Below, piece after piece: positions 27,497 to 35,893 of a stretch of 64,000 bases of DNA. The notes below the pieces were generated by a model that was not told the DNA's origin, did not search any database, and was given only the letters and a program-made list of their open reading frames with translations. A program made the position numbers and the translations under genes. The DNA is from a bacterium (GTDB lineage Bacteria; Sumerlaeota; Sumerlaeia; SLMS01; JAHLLQ01), in the NCBI GenBank assembly GCA_020444065.1, contig JAHLLQ010000001.1, positions 434,001 through 498,000 of the forward strand, in the 5' to 3' direction. How positions within the stretch are numbered: the first letter of the stretch is position 1; the number at the start of each line of letters is the position of its first letter.

Positions 27497-29608
27497 GTGC
27501 CGGAAATCGACCTATCGATCCTCCACAAGCGCGACCTGCCCAATCTGCCGCCCCGTTCGCTGGCCATTCGCCAGTTTCTTCGTCGCAATCTTCTGATCAT
27601 CCTGTCTGCCATCATCTTCGTGTCAGTCGCGGTGATGGTATTCAGCCAGATGGACCGCGTGTACTACGGACAGGCAAAGGAACAACTGGTCGCCGATGAG
27701 ATTCGTCTCAACCGCCTGCTGGGCGACGGTTCCCGGGATCAACTCTCAGAACTGACGAAGTCATTCCTTCTAACCTACACAGCGCAACCCCACCCCAATC
27801 CCCGCATCGAGGAGCAGCGCCTGGAGTTGCTCCATCGCATCGAAGATCAGATGGTGGTGCTCCTGGAAAACAACCCGATGGCCTATCGGGTCGTTGTGAA
27901 GGACCGAAATGGGGAAGTCGTTGCGGAGACTTCAGACTACGATCGGATCGAGAAGCAGAACAACTGGAGCAACTCACTCTTCACGCGCCAGTGGTTGAAG
28001 CGTTTGGTGAGCGATTCGCGCTCCGGAAACCAAAACGTCGGGACGACGGAGTTGTACTACACATCGCCGCTTGGCGTGCCGGAAATCGAATCCCTGACGC
28101 GTGAGTGGCGTTTCCGCATCGCAGCGGTCGGCGTCGGGCTGGCCTGCTTCTATGCGGCACTGCTGTGGGGACTTCTACTGCCGGTGCGGCGCGTGATCAA
28201 GGCGCTCGACAAGGGAGCGGAAGTCGGTGCTCCAGTGATTCCGCGGCCCCGGACGCTGCTGGAGAGATATTATAACAATCTGGCGCGGGATGCGACGTTG
28301 TCGCTCTTCTCGACGGGACTTCGCGAGTTTGTGTCGCGCGAGGGCTTGCTGGATCACCAGCCCTTGCTGCGGCTCGCTCCCCCGCTGATCGATCGACTGT
28401 TCCACCTGGATTGCGTGGAGATCTGGACCTACCGCCACTCACCGGATGAGGATCGTTGGGTGTCTGAGGGATATTACTCTGTCGCCGATGATGCGAAACC
28501 AGACTCCGGCTTTCAGATGATGCTGGCACACGCCCTTGCTTCGGAACCGCCGGACGAACATCCGGATGCGTGGTCCGCGTGCGTGCGGGAGTTCTTCGAC
28601 GATAACGACGCTGCTCAATCGTGGTTTGTTGAGCACTTGGAGACGAGTGACTCGACGGTGACGCTCTTCGTAGCGCATGCATCCGGCGGGCGGCGCATCA
28701 TCGCGGGCTGGTGGCAGGAACTCTATCAGAACATCGCCCAGGAAATCCGTTTCGCGATGCGGACGATTTCCGAGCAGCGCCGGATGATTCTGCAGGAGAA
28801 GAGCAAAGCGAACATTTCGCTCTCGCGCAACCTCGGGCACGATCTCACAAACATCATTGCGACAAGCAAGCTCGAGTTGATGACCGTGAAGCGATTCCTG
28901 GAAATGCCCCCGCAGGAGATTCGCGACGCCCCTGTGAAGCAGCAGATCTTTGGCGAATCGCTGCAAGCGCTGCTGAACAACACGCGCTTCCTTCAAGAGA
29001 TCGTGAATCTCTATCGTTCTTTCACGTATCTGTCCCGGCCAAAATTCGAAAAGGTCAGCCTGAGCGAGCTCGTACACGACGTCAGCGAGCTGTTTTCGCT
29101 GTCGATTTCGCCGAGCATCGATTTGCACCTGGAGTTGGACGAAAACTTGCAACCGCTGGAAGTGGAACCGCGGCTGCTGCGGCTTGCACTCTTCAATATC
29201 CTGAGTAATGCGGCCGATTCGATCAAGCGATCGACGGCAGCAGAGAAACCGCGCGGGGAAATCTGGCTGCGCACTCGACGGGGAGAGCGTCAACAGACGC
29301 AGGAAGTTCTGGTGGAAGATAACGGCGACGGCATTCGTGGCCATGATGGGCATCTGCTGAAGCCGGAAGAGATCGATGAGATCTTCCGATTGGGCTTCAC
29401 CACGAAGGAGAAGAACTCAGGCGAGGGCCTCGGGTTGAATTGGGTACAGCAGATCGTGCGCGATTTCCACCAGGGCCAGATCATGCCACGCAATCGCTCT
29501 GCGGGCGGAGCGTCCTTCAGCATTATCCTTCCGCTGGAACCTGCGGAAGGTGCCGAAAGTAACGGCAGCCGCGAATCGAACGAGACCAACGCGCAATCCG
29601 GAGGCTGA
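27497..29608 (+). CDS. Membrane sensor histidine kinase, HDxxN type
   Basis: A 703-residue kinase. Two membrane helices (about residues 32-50 and 205-228) bracket a periplasmic sensor domain of about 155 residues. A cytoplasmic region follows (about 230-425) that could hold a GAF-like fold. The H-box is LGHDLTNIIATSKLELM with H448, an HDxxN variant like that of PrsK-type kinases rather than the usual HExxxP. The HATPase domain has N571 in ILSNAADSIK, G1 in VEDNGDGI, and G2 in FTTKEKNSGEGLGLNW. The start is a GTG at 27497. The response regulator begins two bases after its stop, so the two form a cognate pair, transcribed with the LolA-like and LptE-like genes. Confidence 0.9.
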   Translation: MPEIDLSILHKRDLPNLPPRSLAIRQFLRRNLLIILSAIIFVSVAVMVFSQMDRVYYGQAKEQLVADEIRLNRLLGDGSRDQLSELTKSFLLTYTAQPHPNPRIEEQRLELLHRIEDQMVVLLENNPMAYRVVVKDRNGEVVAETSDYDRIEKQNNWSNSLFTRQWLKRLVSDSRSGNQNVGTTELYYTSPLGVPEIESLTREWRFRIAAVGVGLACFYAALLWGLLLPVRRVIKALDKGAEVGAPVIPRPRTLLERYYNNLARDATLSLFSTGLREFVSREGLLDHQPLLRLAPPLIDRLFHLDCVEIWTYRHSPDEDRWVSEGYYSVADDAKPDSGFQMMLAHALASEPPDEHPDAWSACVREFFDDNDAAQSWFVEHLETSDSTVTLFVAHASGGRRIIAGWWQELYQNIAQEIRFAMRTISEQRRMILQEKSKANISLSRNLGHDLTNIIATSKLELMTVKRFLEMPPQEIRDAPVKQQIFGESLQALLNNTRFLQEIVNLYRSFTYLSRPKFEKVSLSELVHDVSELFSLSISPSIDLHLELDENLQPLEVEPRLLRLALFNILSNAADSIKRSTAAEKPRGEIWLRTRRGERQQTQEVLVEDNGDGIRGHDGHLLKPEEIDEIFRLGFTTKEKNSGEGLGLNWVQQIVRDFHQGQIMPRNRSAGGASFSIILPLEPAEGAESNGSRESNETNAQSGG

Positions 29609-29610
29609 GC

Positions 29611-30879
29611 ATGCCGGTAAAAGTACTGATCGTGGATGACAACGCGATGTATCGCAACGCATTCAAACGCAACATGATGTTGCAGAACTACGACGTTGTC
29701 GAAGCGGAAAACGCAGAGCAGGCGATCGGCGTCTACCAGGAATCTCGGCCGGATGTGGTCGTTACGGATCTGAGTATGGGTTCGCCGACAGAGGGCCTTG
29801 ACTTGATTCGATCGATCAAACAGGTGGAGCCGCTGGTACCTATCGTGATGATCAGCGCAGTCGGTACGTTTGAAGAGGGTGCAGAAGCCTCGCGACTTGG
29901 CGCTCATTCCGTGATCAGCAAGGCCCGCATTGATGAGGAGATTGAAAGCCTCTATCGAACCATCGAAGAGGCCAGCCAAGTCGGTGAACTCAACCGAAAC
30001 GTTCGCGATGAAGTGCAGCAGCTCTCCGGCGGACCAGAGGGCGAGGTCTCGCAGGATCGAATCGATCGCTTGCGGCAGATCATTGGCAATCCGAAGCTCC
30101 ACGCCAGCGTCCGTGGCGAGGCGTACGACGCTTTGCTTCAAGCAACCGAGACGGAAGTTCGCCTGTCCATGGAGAAAGAAGTCGAGGAGGCCGATCGCGC
30201 AGAACTGGAAGAAGCAGAGCAGCGACTCGAGGAATTGATCCCCGGGTTCCAATCGTTTTCGGCGGATTCGCGAAAGGAGCTTTGCACGGCGGAGTACTTC
30301 TTCCATCGCCAGGGCGGAGACCACGTGCAGGGACAGGCGGACTTCTCTCGCAATATCGGTTTTTCGTTCTGCTTTGCGGTGGAAAACGAAGCAAAGAGCC
30401 GTCTGCGCAAGCGTTTACACAAGTTCCTGTCAAATAGCGACTCGGTTCGGCTGATCCGCAAGTTGATCGACAAGAAGACAGGCCAGCTCGACCTATTCTA
30501 CCATCAACATCTCGCGCGGCTGCAGCAGCAAGTGGCGTTTGATTTCACGATCGACAACGTCCGCCAGGTCTTCCAGCGGATCCTCGAGCACGAGTCGCGC
30601 TACAAGCCCGACGGCCTGAAGGCACTTGGGATCATGGTGTTGTGCTTTGGACGAGAGTACTCGATCAAGACGTTGCGCGAGACGATCAAGATCAACAATC
30701 CGATGAATCTGCGCGGGTTCGAGTCGGAGAACGAGATCATTCGGTTTGCGCACTTGCTGGTCTCGCTCCAGCACTATCGCAATCCGTACATCCATCCCGA
30801 GATCAGCGAGATGGAGAAGATTTCGAAGATTCGCGAAACTGCCATCCAATGCTTGCGCGAAATCTCCCGGTTAGGGTGA
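29611..30879 (+). CDS. Response regulator with C-terminal HEPN-like domain
   Basis: A 422-residue protein. Residues 1-125 are a receiver domain with acidic pair D9-D10, phosphoacceptor D53 (VVTDLSM), a Ser in VMISA and a Lys in VISKARI. A coiled, acidic linker follows (about 125-225). The C-terminal domain (about 230-422) has an all-helical pattern: LCTAEYFF, then FSRNIGFSFCFAVENEAK, and near the end HYRNPYIHPEI, in which R390-N391-x3-H395 is the R-X4-H signature of HEPN domains. HEPN proteins are often RNases of defence, toxin-antitoxin and RNA-processing systems; some are inactive. No DNA-binding output domain is present. It is probably controlled by phosphorylation from the adjacent kinase. 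The HEPN call is inference from the motif and layout. Confidence 0.75.
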   Translation: MPVKVLIVDDNAMYRNAFKRNMMLQNYDVVEAENAEQAIGVYQESRPDVVVTDLSMGSPTEGLDLIRSIKQVEPLVPIVMISAVGTFEEGAEASRLGAHSVISKARIDEEIESLYRTIEEASQVGELNRNVRDEVQQLSGGPEGEVSQDRIDRLRQIIGNPKLHASVRGEAYDALLQATETEVRLSMEKEVEEADRAELEEAEQRLEELIPGFQSFSADSRKELCTAEYFFHRQGGDHVQGQADFSRNIGFSFCFAVENEAKSRLRKRLHKFLSNSDSVRLIRKLIDKKTGQLDLFYHQHLARLQQQVAFDFTIDNVRQVFQRILEHESRYKPDGLKALGIMVLCFGREYSIKTLRETIKINNPMNLRGFESENEIIRFAHLLVSLQHYRNPYIHPEISEMEKISKIRETAIQCLREISRLG

Positions 30880-30928
30880 AGTACATCGGATTCGACGAAT
30901 CCCATTCCAGGAATAGGAACCGATACCA

Positions 30929-31672
30929 ATGGAAATCCTCGGCTTGGACATCGGAGGGAGCGGCATCAAGGGCGCCGTAATCGATACGAAGTCCGGCGAA
31001 ATGAAATCGGAACGCTTTCGCCTGAAGACCCCCCAGCCGGCAACGCCCGAAGCGGTCGTTGAGACAGCGGGCAAGGTCGCGGAGAACTTCAACTGGTCCG
31101 GCCCAATTGGGTGCGGCTTTCCGGCAGTCGTCAAAGATGGCGTGATCTCTACGGCAGCCAATATCGATAAATCGTGGATTGGGCTGAATGCGGAGAAACT
31201 GCTGGGAAAGCGCACAGGTTGCCCGGTTGCCGTTGCGAACGACGCCGATGTGGCGGGAATCGCAGAAGTTGCATTTGGAGCTCCCGACGGTGGGTCGGGA
31301 GTGGTTTTCTTTCTGACCCTCGGAACCGGGATCGGCACGGCGCTTCTCAATCAGGGTCAACTCGTCCCTAACACGGAGCTAGGCCATTTGATGCTCGGGA
31401 AGGTCGAAGCCGAAGCGATCGCATCGGAGGCTGCGAAGAAACGCAATGATATGGACTGGGAGTCCTGGGCGAAGAACTTGAGTCAGTACTTGAATGAACT
31501 GGATCGTCTGTTCTGGCCGGATCTCTTCATGTTCGGTGGTGGCGCGGTGAAGAAGTACGACAAGTGGTCGCCTCACCTGAAGACGCGCGTGCCCTGCATG
31601 CCCGCAAAGCTCAAGAATCTAGCGGGCATCATCGGAGCTGCGTTAATGGCTGAACGGCGGCTTGTGAAGTAG
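30929..31672 (+). CDS. ppgK: Polyphosphate glucokinase (ROK family)
   Basis: A 247-residue cytoplasmic kinase that phosphorylates glucose to glucose 6-phosphate, using polyphosphate and often ATP. The phosphate-binding loop is LDIGGSGIKGAVID near the start. The catalytic Asp is in VANDADVAGIAEV. TLGTGIGTALL, NTELGHL and FGGGAVKK are further ROK/PPGK signatures. Length is that of the PPGK subgroup rather than the longer zinc-containing ROK kinases. It starts 49 bases after the response regulator and converges on pilT with ten bases between the stops. Confidence 0.9.
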   Translation: MEILGLDIGGSGIKGAVIDTKSGEMKSERFRLKTPQPATPEAVVETAGKVAENFNWSGPIGCGFPAVVKDGVISTAANIDKSWIGLNAEKLLGKRTGCPVAVANDADVAGIAEVAFGAPDGGSGVVFFLTLGTGIGTALLNQGQLVPNTELGHLMLGKVEAEAIASEAAKKRNDMDWESWAKNLSQYLNELDRLFWPDLFMFGGGAVKKYDKWSPHLKTRVPCMPAKLKNLAGIIGAALMAERRLVK

Positions 31673-31682
31673 GCTCCCCGCC

Positions 31683-32786
31683 TCAGATCACCGGCTCTTC
31701 TTCCTCTTCTGCACTCGGCGGTGGAGCGGACATCATCTTCACGCGAAGTTCTTCTGCGAAGTGCGCGCGGGTGAGTGCCACTTCACCGGTAATCTTGTTT
31801 TCATGATACAGCCTGAGCAGGAACTCGTCCATCGTGACCATGCCTTGCTTCTTTGAAGTCTGGATGGTCGAGATGATGCGGTTCGTCTTGGCTTCGCGGA
31901 TCAGGTTCTGCACGGCCGGCGTATTGTGCAGAATCTCGTAAGCGGCGAGACGGCCCTTGCCCGAAGCGTGGGGAAGAAGCGTCTGCGCAATGATCGTGCG
32001 GAGAGCGATCGCGAGCACGGAACGGATCTGCTCCTGCTGGTTGGCCGGGAAGGCGTCGATGATACGATCGATGGTGGCGGAGGCGCTAATCGTGTGAAGC
32101 GTACCGAAAACCAAGTGGCCCGTTTCAGCAGCGGTCAAGGCGGCTTCCATCGTTTCCAAGTCTCGCATTTCGCCGACGAGAATCACATCCGGGTCCTGAC
32201 GGAGGGCGCCACGAAGAGCGTAAGCGAATGAGGGCGTATCCACGTGAACTTCACGTTGTGTCACGATCGATTTCTTGTGTGGGTGCGTGTATTCGATCGG
32301 GTCCTCAACCGTGATGATGTGCGCGTATCGGTTGACGTTGATGTAGTCGATCATCGTGGCGAGCGTCGTCGTCTTACCGGAACCCGTCGGGCCCGTCACA
32401 ATACAGAGACCGCGGTGTGCGTGGAGCAGCTCGATGATGGATGCTTTGGGAAGACCGAGAACATCGAATGGCAACAGGCGGGACGGGATGAGTCGCATGA
32501 CGATGCCAAGATTACCGCGGGCGCGCAGACAGGCGACGCGGAAACGAGCCTGTTCGGAGTAAGAGTACGCGAAGTCGGCGGAGCCGTGCTCCTGGAGCAT
32601 CTGCTGATAGCGGGGCGGCGTGATTTCACGCATGAGCCGCTCCGTGTCCTCAGGCGTCAAGACGTCCGGATCGACCACGTCGAGAATGCCACTCACGCGC
32701 ATGACGGGGCTCTTGCCGACCTGCAAGTGCAAGTCGGATCCGTCGCGCTCGACGATGATCTTCAGCATTTCATTCATATCCATCAT
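31683..32786 (-). CDS. pilT: Type IV pilus retraction ATPase PilT
   Basis: A 367-residue hexameric ATPase that drives pilus retraction at the inner membrane. The N-terminal domain (about 1-105) is the usual PAS-like fold, starting NEMLKIIVERDGSDLHLQVG. Walker A is GPTGSGKTTT (132-141). The Asp box and Walker B (EDPIEYTH; DPDVILVGEMRD) and the His box (AETGHLVFGTLHT) are present, and RTIIAQTLLPHASGKGRLAAYEIL carries the family's C-terminal signature. No other pilus genes are in the window, so PilT may serve a pilus encoded elsewhere, or a related function. Confidence 0.95.
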   Translation of the reverse strand: MMDMNEMLKIIVERDGSDLHLQVGKSPVMRVSGILDVVDPDVLTPEDTERLMREITPPRYQQMLQEHGSADFAYSYSEQARFRVACLRARGNLGIVMRLIPSRLLPFDVLGLPKASIIELLHAHRGLCIVTGPTGSGKTTTLATMIDYINVNRYAHIITVEDPIEYTHPHKKSIVTQREVHVDTPSFAYALRGALRQDPDVILVGEMRDLETMEAALTAAETGHLVFGTLHTISASATIDRIIDAFPANQQEQIRSVLAIALRTIIAQTLLPHASGKGRLAAYEILHNTPAVQNLIREAKTNRIISTIQTSKKQGMVTMDEFLLRLYHENKITGEVALTRAHFAEELRVKMMSAPPPSAEEEEEPVI

Positions 32787-32933
32787 GATGACAAATACTC
32801 CTTCGCGCGCACTGCCGTTTGTGCCACACGGTATGATCTTGGTCGAGATTGTCCAAATTCCGTGGGGAAAGCAAGCCGCCTTTCGGGCGGAGTCGGAAGA
32901 AATTCCGCCATTCGAAAGATCGATTCAAAGCAA

Positions 32934-32961
32934 GTACCCCCAGGCTTCTGCCTGGGGGTAC
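32934..32961. terminator. Perfect 12-bp hairpin, terminator candidate
   Basis: GTACCCCCAGGC and its exact complement with a four-base loop (TTCT). It lies 23 bases after the stop of the minus-strand CBM48 gene and upstream of pilT. There is no real T tract on the minus side (TTGCTTTG follows), so it may be an intrinsic terminator of modest quality or a repeated intergenic element. A shorter five-base hairpin (CCGCC-N-GGCGG) sits about 50 bases away. Confidence 0.55.
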
Positions 32962-32983
32962 GGACAGTCATCGGGCAAGTCAC

Positions 32984-34177
32984 CTACTTGACCTTCTCGA
33001 GCTCCTGGCGCAAAAAACTGGTGCTCGGATTGAACCCGCGCCATGTCGGCGTCATGTTGGAATCGAACACGGCCACATACGGAACGCGGAAAATTCGGTA
33101 CTTGCGCAGGATGTGCTGCACTTCGTTAGCCGGCGTCTCCAGGCAAATGAAGCGGTTCTTCAGTTCCGTCACGAGCGCCGGGTCGGTGTTGATCTGTTCC
33201 ATCAGTTCCTGGCTGTACTTCGAGCCCGGCAGAGTGATCACCCACAGCAGCGGAGTATTAGAGTCTGCTGCCATCTTGAAGGTATCTTCACGTTCGATGT
33301 GCCACTTCAGGGCGTTGCCCCAGCGGTTCTCCTCGGCCTGACGCTGAGCGCCGTCGGGGAAGCGCGGCGTGTAGCCTGCGTACCACTGGCCGTTGCGCTG
33401 GAAGATCTGGATGACGGAGTTACCGTCCTGGCTGACCTGAAGCACCGATGGGTCGGAAAGCCACTGGCGATTGTTGACGACAAGCTTGAACTCCAAGGTG
33501 CCTTCGGTCAGGGGGCCAAGATAGCCTTCCCACACGTGCGGAACATTCGTGACACTGAGCTTGTGATAGTCGTCAAAGACCGCGCGATCGCTGATGCCGG
33601 TCCAGCCATCCCAGGAGCCGACAGCATGGACGGACTTGGCCTGGCGACTGAAGAACCGAACGCGGAGATAGGGCTGGCCGTCGGTATTCTTGACCAGCAC
33701 GACGGGACGCATCAACTGGTTGGGGATCTTGGGCGGCCAGGGGGGCTCCGTCAGGGAGAACTCAAACGAGGAACCCATCAGGCCCGCCTGTCCGGGCGTG
33801 TTGTCGAAGTCATCCTTGGCACGCGGAAGATCGGATGGTCCGGGCATCCAGCCGTCGGGAGCTCCGTTGACGCAATACTTGAAGATGTGCGTCCCGGGGG
33901 TCAGGGGGTAGAAGATTTCGTACACGCCGTTGTCATCAGGTCCGTACATACGGGCCGACGGGTCGGTGACGGTGTAGCCGTCGGATCCGGCCCAGCCGTT
34001 GAATGTTCCGGCTAGGTAGACAGACTGGGCATCAGGCGCTTTGACGCGGAACAAGACGCCGATTGGCGTGTGGACAAGCGGCAGTGCCTCGGCCTGCGGC
34101 GCTGCCATCATTGCCGTTGGAATCAGTGCCAACAGGCAGAGGAGGATGAAGATCGGATTTCGTTGTCGACGCCGCAT
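32984..34177 (-). CDS. Secreted protein with two CBM48-like modules and a thioredoxin-like domain
   Basis: A 397-residue exported protein. Residues 1-25 are a signal peptide (IFILLCLLALIPTAMMA). Residues about 35-125 form a CBM48/AMPK-type glycogen-binding Ig-like module (VYLAGTFNGWAGS, GTHIFKYCVNG). Residues about 165-265 form a second one (VHAVGSWDGWTG, TLEFKLVVNNRQWLSDP). Residues about 290-390 look like a thioredoxin fold with the conserved cis-Pro context (RVPYVAVFD), but the CxxC is replaced by Gly-Ser-Lys-Tyr, so no redox chemistry is expected. The role is unclear, perhaps binding alpha-glucan or an unknown polysaccharide in the periplasm. ATG 34177 is chosen for AAGGAG nine bases upstream; the frame is open to 34306. 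Confidence 0.72.
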   Translation of the reverse strand: MRRRQRNPIFILLCLLALIPTAMMAAPQAEALPLVHTPIGVLFRVKAPDAQSVYLAGTFNGWAGSDGYTVTDPSARMYGPDDNGVYEIFYPLTPGTHIFKYCVNGAPDGWMPGPSDLPRAKDDFDNTPGQAGLMGSSFEFSLTEPPWPPKIPNQLMRPVVLVKNTDGQPYLRVRFFSRQAKSVHAVGSWDGWTGISDRAVFDDYHKLSVTNVPHVWEGYLGPLTEGTLEFKLVVNNRQWLSDPSVLQVSQDGNSVIQIFQRNGQWYAGYTPRFPDGAQRQAEENRWGNALKWHIEREDTFKMAADSNTPLLWVITLPGSKYSQELMEQINTDPALVTELKNRFICLETPANEVQHILRKYRIFRVPYVAVFDSNMTPTWRGFNPSTSFLRQELEKVK

Positions 34178-34537
34178 GCTCCCAAACTCCTTCATTAAGC
34201 TGATTGTTGCGCCTCTTTGTTCTGTTCCCTGAGGTCGGCGCATCGCTCTAAACACTAGGTTTGCATTTGGAAGGTGTCCAGCCAATTCCGACGCTGGAGT
34301 ACACATCCCGGTCCGTTCATTCTAACAGACCCGCCCGAGGACTGGTGAAGTTTGGACCGTTTCCACTATCCTGCCAAGTGATTTTCTCGGCTAGGACAGT
34401 CTCACGGTACGTTTCACAGGTAGAAGGGGCAACAAGAAGTCGTGTAAAACCCGATGATAGATTCGGTCATCCGGATATGAGAACGGGCCGGCATTGAGCC
34501 GGCCCGAGTTGCGTTCTTGAAATTGCAGGACTGGGAA
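34178..34537. other. Non-coding gap upstream of the CBM48 gene
   Basis: Gap of 360 bases between the clpP stop and the CBM48 gene start, both on the minus strand. It holds the clpP terminator hairpin (34484-34506) and presumably the promoter of the CBM48 gene. A TAGAAT hexamer occurs on the minus strand near 34330-34336, but no good -35 partner is visible. No other gene is seen. Confidence 0.5.
34484..34506 (-). terminator. Terminator after the tig-clpP-clpP operon
   Basis: A perfect nine-base stem (CGGGCCGGC and its complement) with a five-base loop, 32 bases after the stop of the second clpP gene. T-rich bases follow on the minus strand (TTCTCATATCC). It ends the operon before any clpX, so that usual partner is not encoded here. 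Confidence 0.75.
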
Positions 34538-35161
34538 TTACTTCTTCTTGTCCTTGCCCTTGGCCGTCTTCTCGGCAACCGGCCCCTTGGACTCGATAAC
34601 CTGGTCGATGAGCTTGTATTGGACCGCTTCGGCCGCGGAGAGGAATTTGTCGCGATCGGTATCCTCGCGGATCTGGTCCATGCTCCGACCGGTATGGCTC
34701 GAGAGGATCTCATTCAGGCGATCCCTTATCCGCAACATTTCCTTGGCCTGGATCTCAATGTCGCTGGCCTGGCCCTGCATGCCGCCAAGGGGTTGATGGA
34801 TCATGACGCGGGCATTCGGAAGGGCGAAACGCTTTCCGTCGGTGCCTGCAGCGAGCAGAACGGCGCCCATGCTGGCGGCCTGGCCAACGCATGTCGTTGC
34901 GATGTCCGGCTTCACAAACTGCATGGTGTCGTAGATCGCCAGGCCGGCCGTGACGCTGCCGCCGGGCGAGTTGATGTACATGTTGATGTCTTTGTCCGGA
35001 TCCTGGCTTTCCAGGAAGAGGAGCTGGGCCGTCACAAGGCTGGCCACCGTGTCGTTGATCGGGGTGCCAATGAAGATGATGCGGTCCATCAGGAGCCGGG
35101 AGAAAATATCCATCGAGCGTTCGCCGCGCTCGGTCTGCTCCAATACGAAGGGGACGTCCAT
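34538..35161 (-). CDS. clpP: ATP-dependent Clp protease proteolytic subunit (copy 1)
   Basis: A 207-residue serine peptidase that forms the ClpP barrel used with ClpX or ClpA-type unfoldases. The catalytic triad is complete: S97 in [12 protein letters not shown]122 in VMIHQPLGG and D171 in DTDRDKF. Other family blocks are [12 protein letters not shown] and AIYDTMQ. The short N-terminus has no propeptide and the C-terminus ends in a Lys-rich tail. The start lies 18 bases after the stop of a second clpP, with AGGAAGG as ribosome site. Last gene of the tig-clpP-clpP operon. Confidence 0.96.
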   Translation of the reverse strand: MDVPFVLEQTERGERSMDIFSRLLMDRIIFIGTPINDTVASLVTAQLLFLESQDPDKDINMYINSPGGSVTAGLAIYDTMQFVKPDIATTCVGQAASMGAVLLAAGTDGKRFALPNARVMIHQPLGGMQGQASDIEIQAKEMLRIRDRLNEILSSHTGRSMDQIREDTDRDKFLSAAEAVQYKLIDQVIESKGPVAEKTAKGKDKKK

Positions 35162-35179
35162 TATCGCTTCCTTCCTGTC

Positions 35180-35893
35180 CTATTTCTTCTGCTCGAGTTG
35201 CTTTTTGCTGACTACGATCTGGTCGATGATGCCGTACTCCAGCGCTTCTTCCGGTCCCATGAAGTTGTCGCGCCGGCAGTCGCGCTCGATCTGCTCGACG
35301 GACTTGCCGGTGTGATCCGCCATGATCTGGTAGAGCCGCTCGCGCAGGCGAATCAGCTCCTGGGTCTGGATTTCGATATCGAGGGAAACGCCGCGGGCAC
35401 CGCCGCTGGGCTGGTGAATCATGATCCGGGAATTCGGGAGGGCGAAACGCTGTCCGTCTGCCCCGGCCAGTAGAATCACGGCGCCCATGCTGGCTGCCTC
35501 GCCGATCACCGTTGTGGAGACCTGCGGCTTGACCAGTTGCATCGTGTCGTAGATCGCTAGGCCTGACGTGATCGATCCGCCGGGCGAGTTGATGTAGATG
35601 CTGATGGGCTTGTCGGGGTCCTGGCTTTGCAGGAAGAGCAATTGCGCGCAAACCAGGTTGGAGAGCCGATCGTCGAACTCGCGGTTGATCAGGATGATTC
35701 GATCGACCAGCAGTCGGGAGTACAGATCGAAAACGCGCTCGCCGCGCTCGGTCTGTTCGAAGACGCGCGGAACGGGGATGTAGTAGACTTCATCCTCGTC
35801 GTGGGCGACAGGCCGGCGGACGCCCTTGTGGGGCGTCGCCGTTGCCTCGATCGCCTGGCGGACTGCCGGTGGCAAGTCCTGAGGCGTGAACAT
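35180..35893 (-). CDS. clpP: ATP-dependent Clp protease proteolytic subunit (copy 2)
   Basis: A 237-residue ClpP paralogue. The triad is present: S135 in [12 protein letters not shown]160 in IMIHQPSGG and D209 in DCRRDNF. It is longer than its neighbour by an N-terminal extension of about 40 residues ([20 protein letters not shown]), which could be a propeptide or modulate barrel assembly. Two complete subunits suggest homo- or heterooligomeric barrels, as in some actinobacteria and cyanobacteria. The start ATG overlaps the last base of the trigger factor stop codon (TAATG), so translation is coupled. Confidence 0.95.
   Translation of the reverse strand: MFTPQDLPPAVRQAIEATATPHKGVRRPVAHDEDEVYYIPVPRVFEQTERGERVFDLYSRLLVDRIILINREFDDRLSNLVCAQLLFLQSQDPDKPISIYINSPGGSITSGLAIYDTMQLVKPQVSTTVIGEAASMGAVILLAGADGQRFALPNSRIMIHQPSGGARGVSLDIEIQTQELIRLRERLYQIMADHTGKSVEQIERDCRRDNFMGPEEALEYGIIDQIVVSKKQLEQKK

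Noticed and set aside
34517-35473. 318-residue open frame opposite the two clpP genes
   Set aside because: Both clpP genes have full catalytic triads, and the antisense frame spans the intergenic gap between them.
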